From positions 248,001-312,000 of the forward strand of contig JASPKZ010001596.1 of the NCBI GenBank assembly GCA_030220185.1: DNA of 64,000 nucleotides, in the 5' to 3' direction. Positions 1 to 10,735 of the stretch are shown in pieces. The translations under genes were made by a program, and so were the position numbers. Under the pieces are notes generated by a model that was given only the letters and a program-made list of their open reading frames with translations, was not told where the DNA came from and made no database searches. The stretch comes from Diploptera punctata (Eukaryota > Arthropoda > Insecta > Blattodea > Blaberidae). Numbering within the stretch: position 1 is the stretch's first letter; the number at the start of each line of letters is the position of its first letter.

Positions 1-301
1 ATGCATGTGTTCATATAACAAAATAGTAATAATTATTATTTATTTAAACTGGAAAAGATAATGACTCTACTCAAACAGAAAAATAAAATCAATACCGAAC
101 ACATTTACATAATATCATAACGTAAGTTATGTACAATTGTAAGTAAATATTTATACAAACTAAATTCAAATTATGATTAACTAAATCAATAATATTAATG
201 AAAAAAGAATATGAAACCATAAATTAATCCACTGAAAGACAATTACAAAAGTAAGTGATTTAAACTATTTATTTTTAGGAATTAACACTATGAGATATTA
301 T
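1..301. other. AT-rich sequence, no feature seen
   Basis: AT-rich DNA without a supported coding frame, RNA gene or recognisable repeat. It precedes the left arm of the first foldback element. Confidence 0.5.
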
Positions 302-864
302 TTATTTATGTACAATTTTATCACTCACCTCATATTTTTCTTCTTCTTAAACTAGTTCAAGAAATATCTTCTGTTCCATCGTCAGTATTTCATGACCGTT
401 TTTATCTAAAAAGCGGTCGTTTGCTCTCTCTGCTGGTAGACTGAAAACCCTCGAAATCAAATAATTTTCTGCGGGAGTTTCAAATTCATTAATAATTACT
501 CCGTTTTTTTTATGTAAAGTTTTTCTCAGTCAGTTCTTTAAGTTTTTTTTTTTTGGTCAGAAAAGCACCTTATTGAAAGAAAGGCTAAATTATTATAACA
601 AGTAGAAAACCCCAAAGAACTGACTGTTTGGGAAAAAAATCTACATTCAAAAAATGAAAAGGAGAAATTAATGAACTTTGAAATTCCCGCAGAGAATGAT
701 TTGATTTCGAGGTTCTTCAGTCAACCAACAGAGGGAGCAAAATAGGCTCTCAAAGACTACAAAACAACGGTTGTGAAATACTGACGATGGAACAGAAGAT
801 AGTTCCGAAACTAGTGTAAGAAAAAGAAAAATATGAGGTGAGTGATAAAATTGTACATAAATAA
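302..864. repeat. Foldback element 1 (long imperfect inverted repeat)
   Basis: The left arm (302-about 510) and the right arm (about 655-864) are diverged inverse copies of each other. The ends TTATTTATGTACAATTTTAT and their complement mark the outer limits. A second inverted pair nearer the centre (CAGTCAGTTCTTT near 520 and AAAGAACTGACTG near 615) extends the palindrome. No transposase frame is visible. The right arm carries an intact hammerhead-like motif and the left arm a damaged one. The class is unknown; it is a non-autonomous foldback or Penelope/retrozyme-related relic by inference. Confidence 0.75.
774..822 (+). ncRNA. Hammerhead-ribozyme-like motif in foldback 1
   Basis: The core CTGACGA (781-787) matches the hammerhead consensus CUGANGA. 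It is followed by one T, a 5-bp hairpin stem GGAAC/GTTCC (789-793 with 802-806), GAAA (807-810) and the palindrome ACTAGT (810-815), a plausible stem III. The base after stem III is G, not the H required for cleavage, and no good stem I is seen, so activity is doubtful. The opposite arm has the complementary core at 379-385 with a broken stem II. Confidence 0.45.
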
Positions 865-1321
865 GATTTTAAATTATTTTAAAGGAAGCTAATGTCTGGA
901 AGTCCCTGATTTCTTGTGGTAAGAACTTCCAGAGCCTAGCAGTACGTACGATGTAGGAACAGGCATTTCTTTTTCTATGAACTTCATTCTCATATATTAA
1001 TATTTTTGCTTGTATCTTAAATTAAGAGACCACGTTTGATATCCATATAGTTAACATGGTAGTTTAACTTTCTTGTTATAGGTACGTTTAGATACTTCAC
1101 GCCACTCGGGCCTTACAGTGTTTGGACCTGACGGGAGAGAAAATTTTAATTTTGAATCGCATACATACTATTTTGACCACATAAGGACATGAAGGGTCTC
1201 CCCGAATGAATGATCATTCAGGGCCACCTCCGAGACAGTACGAACATTTAAGACGAAAAACACCATTTACTCACGTATTCATACTAAATTAGCGAATATG
1301 ATAATTATGATGGCTAGATGA
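865..1321. other. Mostly unassigned DNA with a small LINE-alpha scrap
   Basis: No gene is seen. A short minus-strand scrap around 1016-1065 resembles the LINE-alpha segment reading 'agagaccacgtttgatatcc', which is repeated elsewhere as part of its RT-to-tail region. The rest is unassigned. Confidence 0.4.
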
Positions 1322-1463
1322 TATTCAGGGACTTTTGAGCTTTAAAATGTCTTGACATTATTCTTACAGGTGAAAAATCCCCAAAAGAAAACCATCACCC
1401 GGAGATCGAACAGGACCTGCTGCGTACGAACCAGCAATGTTATTCAGAGACCACAGCGGGGAA
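1322..1463 (-). mobile_element. SINE-A, old partial copy
   Basis: A diverged minus-strand copy of the head and body of SINE-A: traces of CTTACAGGTGA, of the B-box region (GATCGAAC) and of the terminal CCACAGCGG are all in order. It lacks the 3' half. It is the most decayed of the eleven SINE-A copies here and sits directly against the 3' end of a LINE-alpha relic. Confidence 0.65.
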
Positions 1464-1626
1464 CACATATAATATATAGTAGGATCTGTAATTAACTCAC
1501 TCGCATTATCTACCCGAAGGTTCATGATCGCGCAGACATAAACTCTCCATACATCCCTATCCTGAGCTATGATTTCCAATCATCCCCTGTATAAACTATT
1601 TCCCCCAAATTGTAGTTAAAGTTATT

Positions 1627-1968
1627 TCAACTCATGGCGCGACAGCCCTAGAAGGCCCTTGGCCTACCAGCCGGCTGTTGGCCTCACATCCACATGTATT
1701 AATCCCAAAGGTAGATGATCATCCAGCCAGTTTAGGGGTGGCATGTGGTCAGAATATCGGCTCCCCCAGCCGTTATAGCTTGTTTTCTCAACCTCGAGCT
1801 GCTATATTGTAGCTACCCAAATGCCTCATGATGCAAAGTGAGCACATGTCCCACATTGGCCGAAATTCCATGAAAATATTTATTCCCTCATGGACGCTCA
1901 AACCAGCGCAATTTTCATAGCTCTTAGTCAAGGCATCTTGCCTTAACCACTCGGCTACGGCGTGGTGC
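1627..1968 (-). mobile_element. SINE-F copy with target-site duplication
   Basis: A tRNA-headed SINE on the minus strand; the head at the high-coordinate end reads (complement) GTAGCCGAGTGGTTAAGGC, a tRNA Leu/Ser-like D-arm/A box. It is inserted in LINE-alpha. The flanks TAGTTAAAGTTATT (1613-1626) and TAGTTAATGTTATT (1969-1982) are a 14-bp target duplication with one mismatch, and removing the SINE restores the LINE. Confidence 0.85.
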
Positions 1969-2130
1969 TAGTTAATGTTATTCTCCCATCTCATTCTTGG
2001 TCTGCCAACTGGGCATTTTCCCTTTGGTTTTCCTACAAGGAGTGTCCCTGCCCCCTCTTTCATTCCCATTTGTATCACATGCCCTGTCCATCGCAATCTA
2101 TGAGACTTGATTGTTATCTCCAAAAAACTC

Positions 2131-2464
2131 CAAGCGCGACAGGCCTAGAAGGTCCTTGGCCTACCATCCGGCTGCTGGTCTAACATTCACTTGTGTTAAT
2201 CACAGAGGTAGACGATCATCCTGCCACTGTAGGGGTGACATGTGGTCAGCATGTCGGGTTCCCCAGCCATTATAGCTGGTCTTCTCAACCTGGAATCGCC
2301 ACTTTTTGTAGCTACCCAAATGCCTCACGATGATGGGTGGTCACCGATCCCATACTGGCCGAAATTCCATGAGAAAATTTCTTTCTCCATGGGGACTCAA
2401 ACCAGAGCAAGACCCGTAGCTCTGCGCCAAGCTTTCTTTACCTAACCACTCGGCTACGGCGTGG
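2131..2464 (-). mobile_element. SINE-F copy, second in the same LINE
   Basis: Homologous over its whole length to 1627-1968 and 43383-43710, minus strand, ending in the same tRNA-like head (complement of CACTCGGCTACGGCGTGG). It interrupts LINE-alpha between 2130 and 2465. I could not identify a clean target duplication. Confidence 0.85.
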
Positions 2465-2689
2465 GACTTATTAAAATATCAGGTTTCCCAAATAGGTGTA
2501 GCTCACTGTTATGTCGTCTTTTCCATTTACCTGTTCATCTCTATTTTGTCTAAAAATTTTCCTAAGAACTTTATTCTCAAATACTCGTAATATTTTTTCC
2601 TCCTTTAAAGTAAGAGTACAGTAGCCTATAACTGGAAGAATTGCATTAACAATATTTTTAGTTTTTTTTAATATATATATAGGAGTGTA

Positions 2690-3030
2690 AGAGGTAGTGA
2701 TGTGCATTCTATAACCTCTCCTACCTAATTCTCAACCTCACCTGCACGTGGTACACCCTGCTTTTAACTAACGAGGTAATGGGGACCGAGTCACGGCGGT
2801 ATAACCGTTCCATCAAATATGGAGGAAATTCCATATTTTGAATGCCTGACTAGAGGCTATAAGGTAGCAGCCCTACCACTAGTCTTGCTCTGTGGATGGC
2901 TGGTAACCAACCCAGCGGACTTCCTACTACTCGAAGAAACTTAAGCAAAGACTGGAATGATCACACTGATGACGACAAAGCAAGAACCGTACAGGCCACA
3001 TGGCCTAAAACGAATTTGTCCACGATGATG
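2690..3030 (+). repeat. Unclassified dispersed sequence with (GAT)n tail
   Basis: Runs from an AT-rich start to a GATGATGATG tail at 3024-3033, the kind of tail that ends LINE-beta and LINE-gamma copies. No reverse transcriptase motif is visible and no second copy was found in the window. It may be the 3' end of another retroelement. Confidence 0.35.
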
Positions 3031-3049
3031 ATGATATATATATATATAT

Positions 3050-3346
3050 CGGGGGCACGCCGTAGCGTAGTGGTTAAGGCACTGAGCTACAAGCCGGAGG
3101 GTAGAGGGTTCAAGTCCTGTTGGGGTCAGGATTTTTAAACTGACCCAAACCCTCTGGCGGCACTATAACCCTGGGGTCGACTCAGCCTCTAACGTAAATG
3201 AGTACCAGACGCTTGTTCTGGGGGTAAAGGCGGCCGTCACGCAGGGCTGACAACCCGGTTGACATAAAGTGCCGATTGTCTAGAAAAAGTGGGAGCCTTA
3301 ACCTCCTATTACCCCAAGGGCCTCCGGGCCTGTTGTGGGATCACTT
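3050..3346 (+). mobile_element. SINE-B full-length copy
   Basis: Begins GGGGCACGCCGTAGCGTAGT (tRNA-like A-box region), has GGTTCAAGTCC as B box, then the family body (TCAGCCTCTAACG, ACGCTTGTTCTGG, GTCTAGAAA) and ends near GGGATCACTTTA. Other copies lie at 12806, 18914 (minus), 39097, 46299 and 53435 (minus). (TA)n tracts flank both ends. Confidence 0.88.
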
Positions 3347-3347
3347 T

Positions 3348-3378
<31 letters not shown>

Positions 3379-3721
3379 CCATCCATAGTAATTCTGCCCG
3401 AAGGCAGGTCTTTCACTGCAATCATAGCATTTTCATGCTATGCTTTGCAGCTTTACTAGGGAATTTTAGGTGTGGTAGCTTCCCGTTGCTTTCCACACCA
3501 ATGAAGGATGATGATGATAAGATGAATATGAATGATGATGATTGCGATGGCCATATGATTTCGGGGACCGTTTGGGCCTTAAAGTTTTCCTGACATTTGT
3601 CTTACAGGTGAGGAAAAACCCCGATAAAAACCTCACCCAGAAAAACTGTCCCGAGCGGGGATCGAACCCAGGCCCGCTGCGTGACAAGGCAGTACGCTAC
3701 CTCGAGACCACAGCGGTGGAC
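3379..3721 (-). mobile_element. SINE-A copy between (TA)n tracts
   Basis: Minus-strand copy of the most abundant SINE. In sense order the family has a tRNA-like head (CCACCGCTGTGGTCTCGAGG, B box GGGTTCGATCC), a conserved body (GGGTGAGGTTTTTATCGGGG, CTCACCTGTAAGACAAATGT), an internal (GAT)n microsatellite and the 3' end GGCAGAATTACTATGGATGG. This copy abuts (TA)n on both sides (3346-3378 and 3721-3746). Frames encoding His- or Asp-rich peptides here are by-products of the SINE. Confidence 0.9.
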
Positions 3722-3746
3722 TATATATATATATATATATATATAT

Positions 3747-3972
3747 CGGGTCATGGGATGAATAGAGATTAAATCCTTATATTTATAGTGTTCTGTGAAA
3801 AACAAGGATGCCGGCCGACCACACCTGACGTACCGTCACAGGAGCGGATGAACGAAATGAAAATAAATAGATGATTGTGGATAAATATGGAATGAAATTT
3901 GTGGAAGGGAAAAAGGGAGAAATCCCGAGAAAAACCTGCTTAAGGTCCATTTTGTCCACCACGAAACCCACA

Positions 3973-3973
<1 letters not shown>
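3747..3973 (-). mobile_element. SINE-G partial copy (head missing)
   Basis: Minus-strand sequence sharing many blocks with 45898-46196 (for example CGCCGGCC.ACCAC.CCTGACG and GAGAAAAACCTG). It lacks the tRNA-like head found in that copy and stops at a (TA)n tract. Confidence 0.7.

Positions 3974-4015
<42 letters not shown>
3974..4015. repeat. (TA)n microsatellite
   Basis: Uninterrupted AT/TA dinucleotides between SINE-G and SINE-E. Such tracts border many SINEs in this window. Confidence 0.95.
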
Positions 4016-4018
<3 letters not shown>

Positions 4019-4020
<2 letters not shown>

Positions 4021-4132
4021 CCAGGAAAAGAAAAATAAACGCCTGAAACGGGATTTGAATCCAGGACTTCCAACTTGGTACGTTAGTGCGCTTCGATTTA
4101 CGCTATCCAGGCATCCTAGCACAAACATTTAA
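4019..4132 (-). mobile_element. SINE-E copy 1 (short tRNA-like element)
   Basis: About 114 bp, minus strand. In sense it reads ...GATGCCTGGATAGCGTAAAT (A-box-like) and GGATTCAAATCCCG (B box), followed by an A/T-rich tail. A second copy lies at 4310-4424 in the same orientation. It could also be a decayed tRNA gene duplicated locally. Confidence 0.65.
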
Positions 4133-4309
4133 TTTTATATATATTCTCTATCATGAGAGATAGCGGGAACTCGATACCTGTGCTCTCTCATGGCTAGTAG
4201 GCCTATAACAAGTAAGCAAATTGAAGAGAAGTTTTACCTTATAGCAGTGACGCTTCTTCATTTAGATGTTATAAATATATTTTTTAACATTTATCAACGA
4301 AGGCCTAAT

Positions 4310-4424
4310 ATGACATGAAAAGAAAAATAGTCGTCTGAACCAGGATTTGAACCCAGGACCTCTAACTTGGTACGTTAGTGCGCTATGAGCTACGCTATCC
4401 AGGCATTCTAGCACAAACATTTAT
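4310..4424 (-). mobile_element. SINE-E copy 2
   Basis: Same order and orientation as 4019-4132: complement of B box GGGTTCAAATCC, then TAGCTCATAGCGCACTAACG, then the GTGCTAGAATGCC end. It is followed by a (TA)n tract (4433-4480). The pair may be independent insertions or a local duplication. Confidence 0.65.
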
Positions 4425-4428
4425 TTTT

Positions 4429-4432
<4 letters not shown>

Positions 4433-4480
<48 letters not shown>
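4433..4480. repeat. (TA)n microsatellite
   Basis: About 48 bp of TA dinucleotides directly after SINE-E. Confidence 0.95.
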
Positions 4481-4481
<1 letters not shown>

Positions 4482-5443
4482 GAATGTAAAAAGTTTTAAT
4501 TTAATAAAATGATATTTTTATTATTGTTAGTAAGCAGTTTTTTGTTATATACATACGATGTGCAGTTGATTGTCTTCTGTTAGAGCTCCTGGAGTTCCAA
4601 ATCCGGTCTAATTAAACTCGGAGCAGAATTCAGATTTAAATATTGTCAGAAGACCAACAAGAAAAGAATGTGCGTAAATAAATGCGCAGTAAACGTTTAG
4701 AATTTTGATATCAAGAGTCATCAATATCCCAGTCTGTCGCATTAAATCAATGCGTGCAATTTGGTAGGACATACCCCTCTAACCTTGAATTCGAAAACAA
4801 TTCTTACCGCTTAAAGGACAAATCTGCAAAAAATTTGTGGACCTCATGCGGAGAGAGGGCTTATGTTGTACCCCGCTGGCTGGCCATTACAAATCATCGT
4901 AACCCACACCATTAATTTCGTCAATTTTCCCAAATGGTATCAATATTTAAGAAGGCCCCCCTTCTTCCAAAACGAGTTTTATTAAAATTTACATTATGGA
5001 CTTGTTTTGGAACCATTAAAAACATTTTGGCAGAGGAGCGAAGTGGGCAAAATATTAACTAGTTTAACGCGATGGGAGGGGCCCATGTAAATTTTTCGGC
5101 GTCTACACTTTTGATCCATTTAATTATGGGTTTGGAAGAGTCTCAAAATTTGGTTGCTATAATTTAAATCTAATTTTTTGGTATATTCAAAAAACATAAC
5201 GCGTACGAAACTGGAATATTGTTGGTTTTCGAAACACGCAATCTTATCTGTCTGGACAGTGAAGGACCGGGCTAAATTCTGGGTCAAATCAAGGTCAATC
5301 TTTGGAAGGAAAATTTTCAATAAATCTGTAAATTAAACAAAAATCTGGCCTTTGAAAGAGAAAGATATTAATTGCCTATTAATAACCACATAATTTATTG
5401 AGTTCAAATACTTAAGAAACATTTAGGAAGCAAAACAAGGTGA
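4481..5443. other. Unassigned AT-rich DNA
   Basis: Nearly 1 kb without a supported gene, RNA or repeat. Short open frames are present but have no coding character that I can recognise. Confidence 0.45.
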
Positions 5444-5652
5444 CTTACTTTAAGCTAGGAAAAAGAGATTACGAGTATTCGAGGATAAAATACATAGGAA
5501 AATTCTGAACCAAAGAGAGACGAACAGACAGGTGATTGGAGAAGACTAGATAACAGTGAGCTACGTGATATTTATGAGAAATCATAAATAATAATAATAT
5601 CAGTTAAGTCTCGTGAATGGTATGAGCAGGACATTCGACACGAATAGGGAAT
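5444..5652 (+). mobile_element. LINE-alpha fragment
   Basis: Plus-strand fragment matching the segment between reverse transcriptase and C-terminal tail of LINE-alpha (GAGATTACGAGTATT, AGAGAGACGAACAGACAGG, GTGAGCTAC, ATGAGCAGGAC). It stops exactly where foldback element 2 begins. Confidence 0.75.
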
Positions 5653-6131
5653 GAATAAATAATAGTTTTAAAAAAACTAACTAAAACAACCCGCTTTATT
5701 AGAAAACCGAACTAAAAAAATGAAAAATAATTTTAATTTCCAATACGCTTGGGATAAAATTAAAGTGGTCAACAAAAAAATCATCTCCAACACATATAGA
5801 ATAAAACTAGTTGTCAACAAAAAGAAAATTATTTTTCCATCGAAAGGGTGGGGTGCTTTTTATGATTTTTACATTTTCTTCTTAGGGACTTTACTTTTAC
5901 CAATATATATTTATTATCAAATATATTAATTGGTATAGAGCACCCCACGCTTTTGATGGTAAAATGATTTTCTTTTTGTTGATATCTCTAGTTTTAGTCT
6001 ATATGTGTTGGAGATTATTTTTTTGTTGACCACTTTAAAGCGTGTTGGGAATTAAAATTATTTTTCATTTTTTTAGTTCGGTTTTCTAATAAAGCGTGTT
6101 GTTTTAGTTTTTTAAAACTATTATTTATTTT
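5653..6131. repeat. Foldback element 2 (about 195-bp arms)
   Basis: Arms 5653-5857 and about 5939-6131 are inverse copies over nearly their full length: for example ACTAAAACAAC..CGCTTTATTAG pairs with CTAATAAAGCGTGTTGTTTTAG, and GGGTGGGGTGCT with AGCACCCCACGC. The loop (5858-5938) holds a further small palindrome (CCAATATATATTTATT...AATTGG). No transposase is encoded. No hammerhead-like motif is seen, unlike foldbacks 1 and 3. Confidence 0.85.
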
Positions 6132-6228
6132 TTAGTTTTAATATTTTACAGAATAAGATAAAATGTGAATATCTTTGAATTCGATTCTATTGTAGCATGA
6201 GCTAAAAGTAATACTCTTCTAAAAAAAT

Positions 6229-6319
6229 CCTCCCAGCCGGATTTGAACCAGCGACCTACGGATTATTGAAATTATATTCCACTACAGTGCACCGCTCTAC
6301 CAACTGAGCTCTTACAACG
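6229..6319 (-). tRNA. tRNA-Tyr(GTA)-like sequence with intron, probably a pseudogene
   Basis: On the minus strand the order is AGCTCAGTTGGTAGAGCGGT (D arm and A box), ACTGTAG (anticodon GTA at its place), an intron-like insert of about a dozen bases, CGTAGGTCGCTGGTTCAAATC (one base over the core; T arm and B box), GGGAGG, and a run of seven T as a Pol III terminator. The intron after the anticodon is typical of eukaryotic tRNA-Tyr. The 5' acceptor strand (GTTGTAA) does not pair with the 3' strand (TGGGAGG), and the anticodon stem is weak, so it is most likely decayed. Confidence 0.6.
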
Positions 6320-6556
6320 ATTGAGTAAAAAGTCGACAAGTCCGCAACCTATTATACCAGTTTTCATTTTTTTGATTTTCTGATGATTCTGGCCTGGATT
6401 TTAGAAACAAAATATGATATTATTTTATTGTCATGGGCCCTTTAGAAGTATACAAAATTTCAAGTCGATCCAATGATTTTAAGTGGGTGAAAATCGCGTT
6501 GAAAGATTCCGCTACATAGATAGATACAGATCAAGCTAATATAAAGCGTGTAAAAA

Positions 6557-8478
6557 GGGGCATGGAAACTTCCTTTAGGAAAGCCAGAGGATACTGGATA
6601 ATGGAAAATATGATTTACAGATAACAGCGATATTATACACACAGCCAAAGCATCGGGTTCAGATGAGATTCCAGCAGAACTGATAAAATCAGGGGGAGAA
6701 AAATTGATGGACAATCTAGGTCGTACATCAATTACTTAGTATGATTTAAAAAACAGACCATATTAAAACTTTATAAAGTAATTGCATTGTCATTGTTATT
6801 ATATGGAAGTGAATCCTGGATCTTAACATCAGACCAGTTAAGACAAAGTGATTAATCCAAAATGAGATTTTTCCGATTTGTTTAAGGTTATACATTACTA
6901 GACCACAAAAGGAACATAGATATCAGATAAGAATTAAACACAGAATCAATTACATCTACAGTTAAGAAATACAGAACAAATTGGAGAGATCACATTCAAC
7001 GAATGCCATACTGGAGGATATGGAAAGCTGCTCTACACTATAATCCAGAAGGAAAACGAAGTATAGGCCGACTATTGAAGAGATGGCGTGAACAGGCCAG
7101 GAGGCCTAATCCTTGAGATCGACAATAATGTATGATTTGAGACAAAAAGGCTCTTCCAAAAGAAAGTAAAAAAATCTATTATCGTATTAATCAATAAGAA
7201 AGGAGATAAAACTGATTGCAACAACTACAGGAGCATCTCATGACTTTCAACTTCGTACAAAATTCTATCCAGATTTATTCCGTATATTAACAATGTGATA
7301 AGTGATCAATCAATGAGGATTTAGAAGAAATAGGTCTACAATAGATCAAATTTTTAGTATAAGACAGATTTTAGAAAATAAATGGGAATATAATAACACT
7401 GTACATTGACTATTTATGTAGACTTCAAAAAGGCATACGATTTGATTAAGAGTATCCTAATGGACTTATAAATTCTCTAAAAAAAAGTTTGTTAGACTTA
7501 TTCGAATGTGTTAAATGTCGCAAAGAGTAGAGTGCGTGTAGGCAAACAATTTTCAGATAGTTTTGAAATTCACACTGGGTTAATGCAAGGAGATGCACTA
7601 TTTCTTTTCCTATATTCGATTATGTACTAGAACATGCAATCAAATCTTTAGATTATAAAAATGGCCTACAACTCGATGCATTAATAAGCTCATGGTGTAT
7701 GCTGATGGTATGGAATTATTAGGCGATAGCAATGAGATATTAAGGGTCAACACGCACATTCTATTGAGTAACACTAAGAAATTGGGACTGGAAGTAAACA
7801 TCAATAAAACTAAACACATAGTCATACGCAGAGATACATTATATAATGGAAATGGACAGCTAAAGAGAAATAAGATAAATTTTGAAGAAGTGGCTGAATT
7901 CAAATGCCTAGGAAATTGAATGAGGTGCAGAAAGAAATTAAAAATATGCTCATTTCTGGAAACACATGCTATTATTTATTATAGCGGCTCTTGTCATCCC
8001 AACTTCTCTAAAAAAGGTTAAACCAAAAACATATAAAACATTTAATATTTGAATTAATATTATACGGATACAAAACATAGACTTACTTTAAGAGAGGAGA
8101 TAAGAATACGAGCATGAGTTCTTAGGAAACTTCTTTTTTCTTAAAGAGAGACGAACTGGTCGGAGAATGGAGAGACTACGAAATGGTGAGCTAATAATCT
8201 TATACGAAGCCAATGTAATAAGAACAGTTATACCTCATACACTACGGCGGGCAGGTCATGTGGCACGAAGGAGATGAAAGAGGGACATGGAAAGTCCTTG
8301 TAAGAAGAGCGGAGGGGAATCGTCCATTGGATATGCAAAGAAAGGGGTGGGAACATAACAATAACCATGACAGAGGAGGAAAATTATACAGAGGATGAAA
8401 GGAAAACAATAGTCCTGGATAGGGATGTACGACGAGATTATGTCCGCTCGGCCATGAACCTATTGTTTCGATAGTATC
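6557..8478 (+). mobile_element. LINE-alpha relic with reverse transcriptase, interrupted by another LINE
   Basis: Pieces 6557-6740 and 7140-8478 form one plus-strand non-LTR retrotransposon. The first encodes KASGSDEIPAELIKSGGEK, typical of the region just upstream of the RT palm. The second encodes KKGDKTDCNNYRSIS, YVDFKKAYD (RT motif A region), a QGDAL block, LMVYADGMELLGDS (motif C, where YADD has become YADG), KKLGLEVNINKTK and the C-terminal tail. Stops and frameshifts are many. LINE enzymes of this kind copy their RNA at a nicked genomic site; this copy cannot. Confidence 0.85.
6755..7122 (+). mobile_element. LINE 3' fragment nested in LINE-alpha
   Basis: Encodes ALSLLLYGSESWILTSDQLR, MRFFRFV.GYTLLDHKRN and a tail ending GRLLKRWREQARRPNP followed by a stop, the usual end of an RTE-like C-terminal domain. 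It lies between two collinear LINE-alpha pieces and is therefore the younger insertion. It is related to LINE-beta but distinct in sequence. Confidence 0.75.
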
Positions 8479-8549
8479 AGTTAGTTACTTGATAAACAGT
8501 TAAAATGTGAGAAAAGAAACATGGAGAAGCTGAATATATACTTTTTTTT

Positions 8550-9345
8550 TTAATTTCGGGTTTCAGGTAAACCTCCACTTCCAGTAGTCGGATTTCGCTC
8601 TTTTTTTTTTTTGTTTTTTGTTTTTTTGAGAATACGTTTCTAGTTCTATTTCAATAGAATATATTAACTTTCGTTTTAAAAATCGAAAATTGAGGCCATT
8701 ATAACGATTTTTTAAATTTTCGCTTTAGATCAGTCCCTATTTCTAAGGTCCAATTTTGCTGTTTAAAGAAATTTTATAAAGTAATGGCTGTTCCTGTATT
8801 GATGAATGGATCAGTATGTTGGACGATCACTAAGAGACAAGAACAAAGATTGGAAGCAGCTGAGATGATATTTTTAAGAAATATAGCAGGATATACTCGA
8901 TAAAAAAAAGGAATGAAGATATAAGAAAGGAATTAAATATTTTCAAACCTACAGACCGAATAATTAAATATAGGAACGACTGGAAAGAACATATTGTTAG
9001 AATGCCAGAAGAAAGATTTCCAAAATTATTGCTAAATTATAAACCGCACGGAAGGAGAAATGTTAGACGCCCACACAGAAGGTGGTCTGAACAATTTTAA
9101 CAATTCTAGCTTTCAGGAAGCCGGAACGAACCAACAGGCTTAATCCCTGGATGATGATGATGACGATGAAGACCTGCACCTTATTACATTTAATTGATTG
9201 TTATATGCCGATTTTTGTTATGAAAAAATGAAAACTGCGGCCGCAACACCATTAATAAACAGATGAACAAACAAACACATTCACATATATTTTTTCATTG
9301 TTATTTAGTGTCTACTAGATAGGATCGATGTAAATATTAGAATTA
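8550..9345 (+). repeat. Rep-K copy 1, split by LINE-beta
   Basis: Rep-K is a dispersed repeat of about 330 bp with AATTTCGGGTTTCAGGTAAA near one end, an ACTTCTAATGATCC-like block and ATTGCTATATGCCAA near the middle. Pieces 8550-8765 and 9165-9345 belong together, as shown by copies 2 to 4 (35104, 47588, 53110). No coding frame. Its class is unknown. Confidence 0.7.
8766..9170 (+). mobile_element. LINE-beta 3' end with (GAT)n tail, nested in Rep-K
   Basis: Plus-strand 3' part of LINE-beta: ...FYKVMAVPVLMNGSVCWTI, QRLEAAEMIFLRNIAGYT, VRMPEERFPKLLLNYKPHGR and a stop, then CCCTGGATGATGATGATGAC as tail. Homologous to 26355-26770. Several frameshifts are present. Confidence 0.85.
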
Positions 9346-9439
9346 TATTGTTCTAACTCCACTTTTTAGTACCTTTATTTCTATACATGACGTTCTAACT
9401 CCTATTCTCTATCAGTTATATAAATAAAATTGTACATTC

Positions 9440-9870
9440 TGTGGTCAGCTACTTTAAGAGAGGAAAGGAGATTACGAGTATTTAAGAATTATGAAAAATT
9501 TTGAATCAAAGAGAGATGAACAGACAGGCAAATGGAGAAGACTTACATAACAGTGAACTACATGGTCTTTATAGTAAGTCAGATATAATAAGAACAGTTA
9601 AGCCTCGTAGACTGCGATGGGCAGAACATTTGTCACAAATGGCGGTGAAAGACATGCATGGAAGCTTCTTGTAGGAAAACCGGAGCAAAAACGCCCAGTT
9701 GGTAGACCAAGAATAAGGTGGGAGAATAACATTAACTATGATTTGAGGGAAGTAGATTATACAGGGGTTGATTGGAGAACATTAGCTAGGATAGGGATGT
9801 ATGGAGAGCTTATGTCCGCCCAGCCATGAACCTACGGGTTCGATAGTGCCAGTGAGTTAGGGTTAGTTAG
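9440..9870 (+). mobile_element. LINE-alpha 3' end
   Basis: Plus strand. Encodes (9617-9829) a run containing AWKLLVGKPEQKRPVGRPRI, RWENNINYDLREVDYTGVDW and an intact stop, preceded by the ATTACGAGTATT / GAACAGACAGG blocks. It is one of the better preserved tails and serves as reference for the other copies. Confidence 0.85.
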
Positions 9871-9957
9871 TAGTCAGCAAGTGTTAAACACCTTTCCTCA
9901 AAACAGTTATATTATTGTGAAATGGTTAGTATCCAAAATTAAATTGAGATCTTCTGA

Positions 9958-10118
<161 letters not shown>

Positions 10119-10735
10119 AGAGAACAACCTGGTTCCAAGCAGACTATAAGTAAAAAGTTATCAAAAATATCATGGGAACAACGTCAATAAACATTATTTT
10201 GAGTTCGCTAATAAGCCTAAACAGCAAAATACAAAAAAGGCGAAAAAGATGTTTGGTACTTAAAAAATATCGCGTATTTTAAACAATAACAGGTATTGCT
10301 TTTACAAACAAAGTTGATATCAACTGAGCTAAAAATAATTTCTAATAATAAAGAATGTATATGCTACCTTGAGGCATAAATTATCATGGGAATCCTTAAC
10401 TTGTTTGCCCTCTTGTATAAGTACTGTATAACAAAATAAAAAGGCGAAATTTATGAACAGCTGATTGTTCTTTCCTGAAATTAAGTGTTCGTTTCCTTAA
10501 ACTTCACACAAAATGGAACACTTTAAGGACTATTTCATGAATACACACGATATAAATAATATTAAAATAAATGTATGTACGAAGAAAATAACTCATTACA
10601 GAAATCATCGAAAAAGTCTTTAAATGAAGTTTGGCTATACTATGTATGGATTATTGTTTTAGGAGCTGTAGTACTGGGTATTTTACATGAAACCTCCATT
10701 GCACAGTTACAAGAGTTTCACATTTAGCAAATTAT
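10119..10735. other. Unassigned DNA
   Basis: No gene or known repeat seen between the microsatellite and the minisatellite. Confidence 0.45.

Larger units (their letters stand above)
1464..2665 (-). mobile_element. LINE-alpha 3' part, split by two SINE-F insertions
   Basis: A minus-strand relic of the C-terminal region of a non-LTR retrotransposon. The pieces 1464-1626, 1983-2130 and 2465-2665 line up in order with uninterrupted copies such as 9440-9870 and 56030-56480. The tail encodes remnants of DRDVWRVYVCAIMNLRV. Within the family this region follows the reverse transcriptase and precedes the short 3' UTR. The copy is dead, with frameshifts and two SINE-F copies inside it. Confidence 0.8.

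Noticed and set aside
6380..6412. Another CTGATGA site (TTCTGATGATTCTGG)
   Set aside because: No stem II pairing and no properly placed GAAA after a hairpin; chance match.
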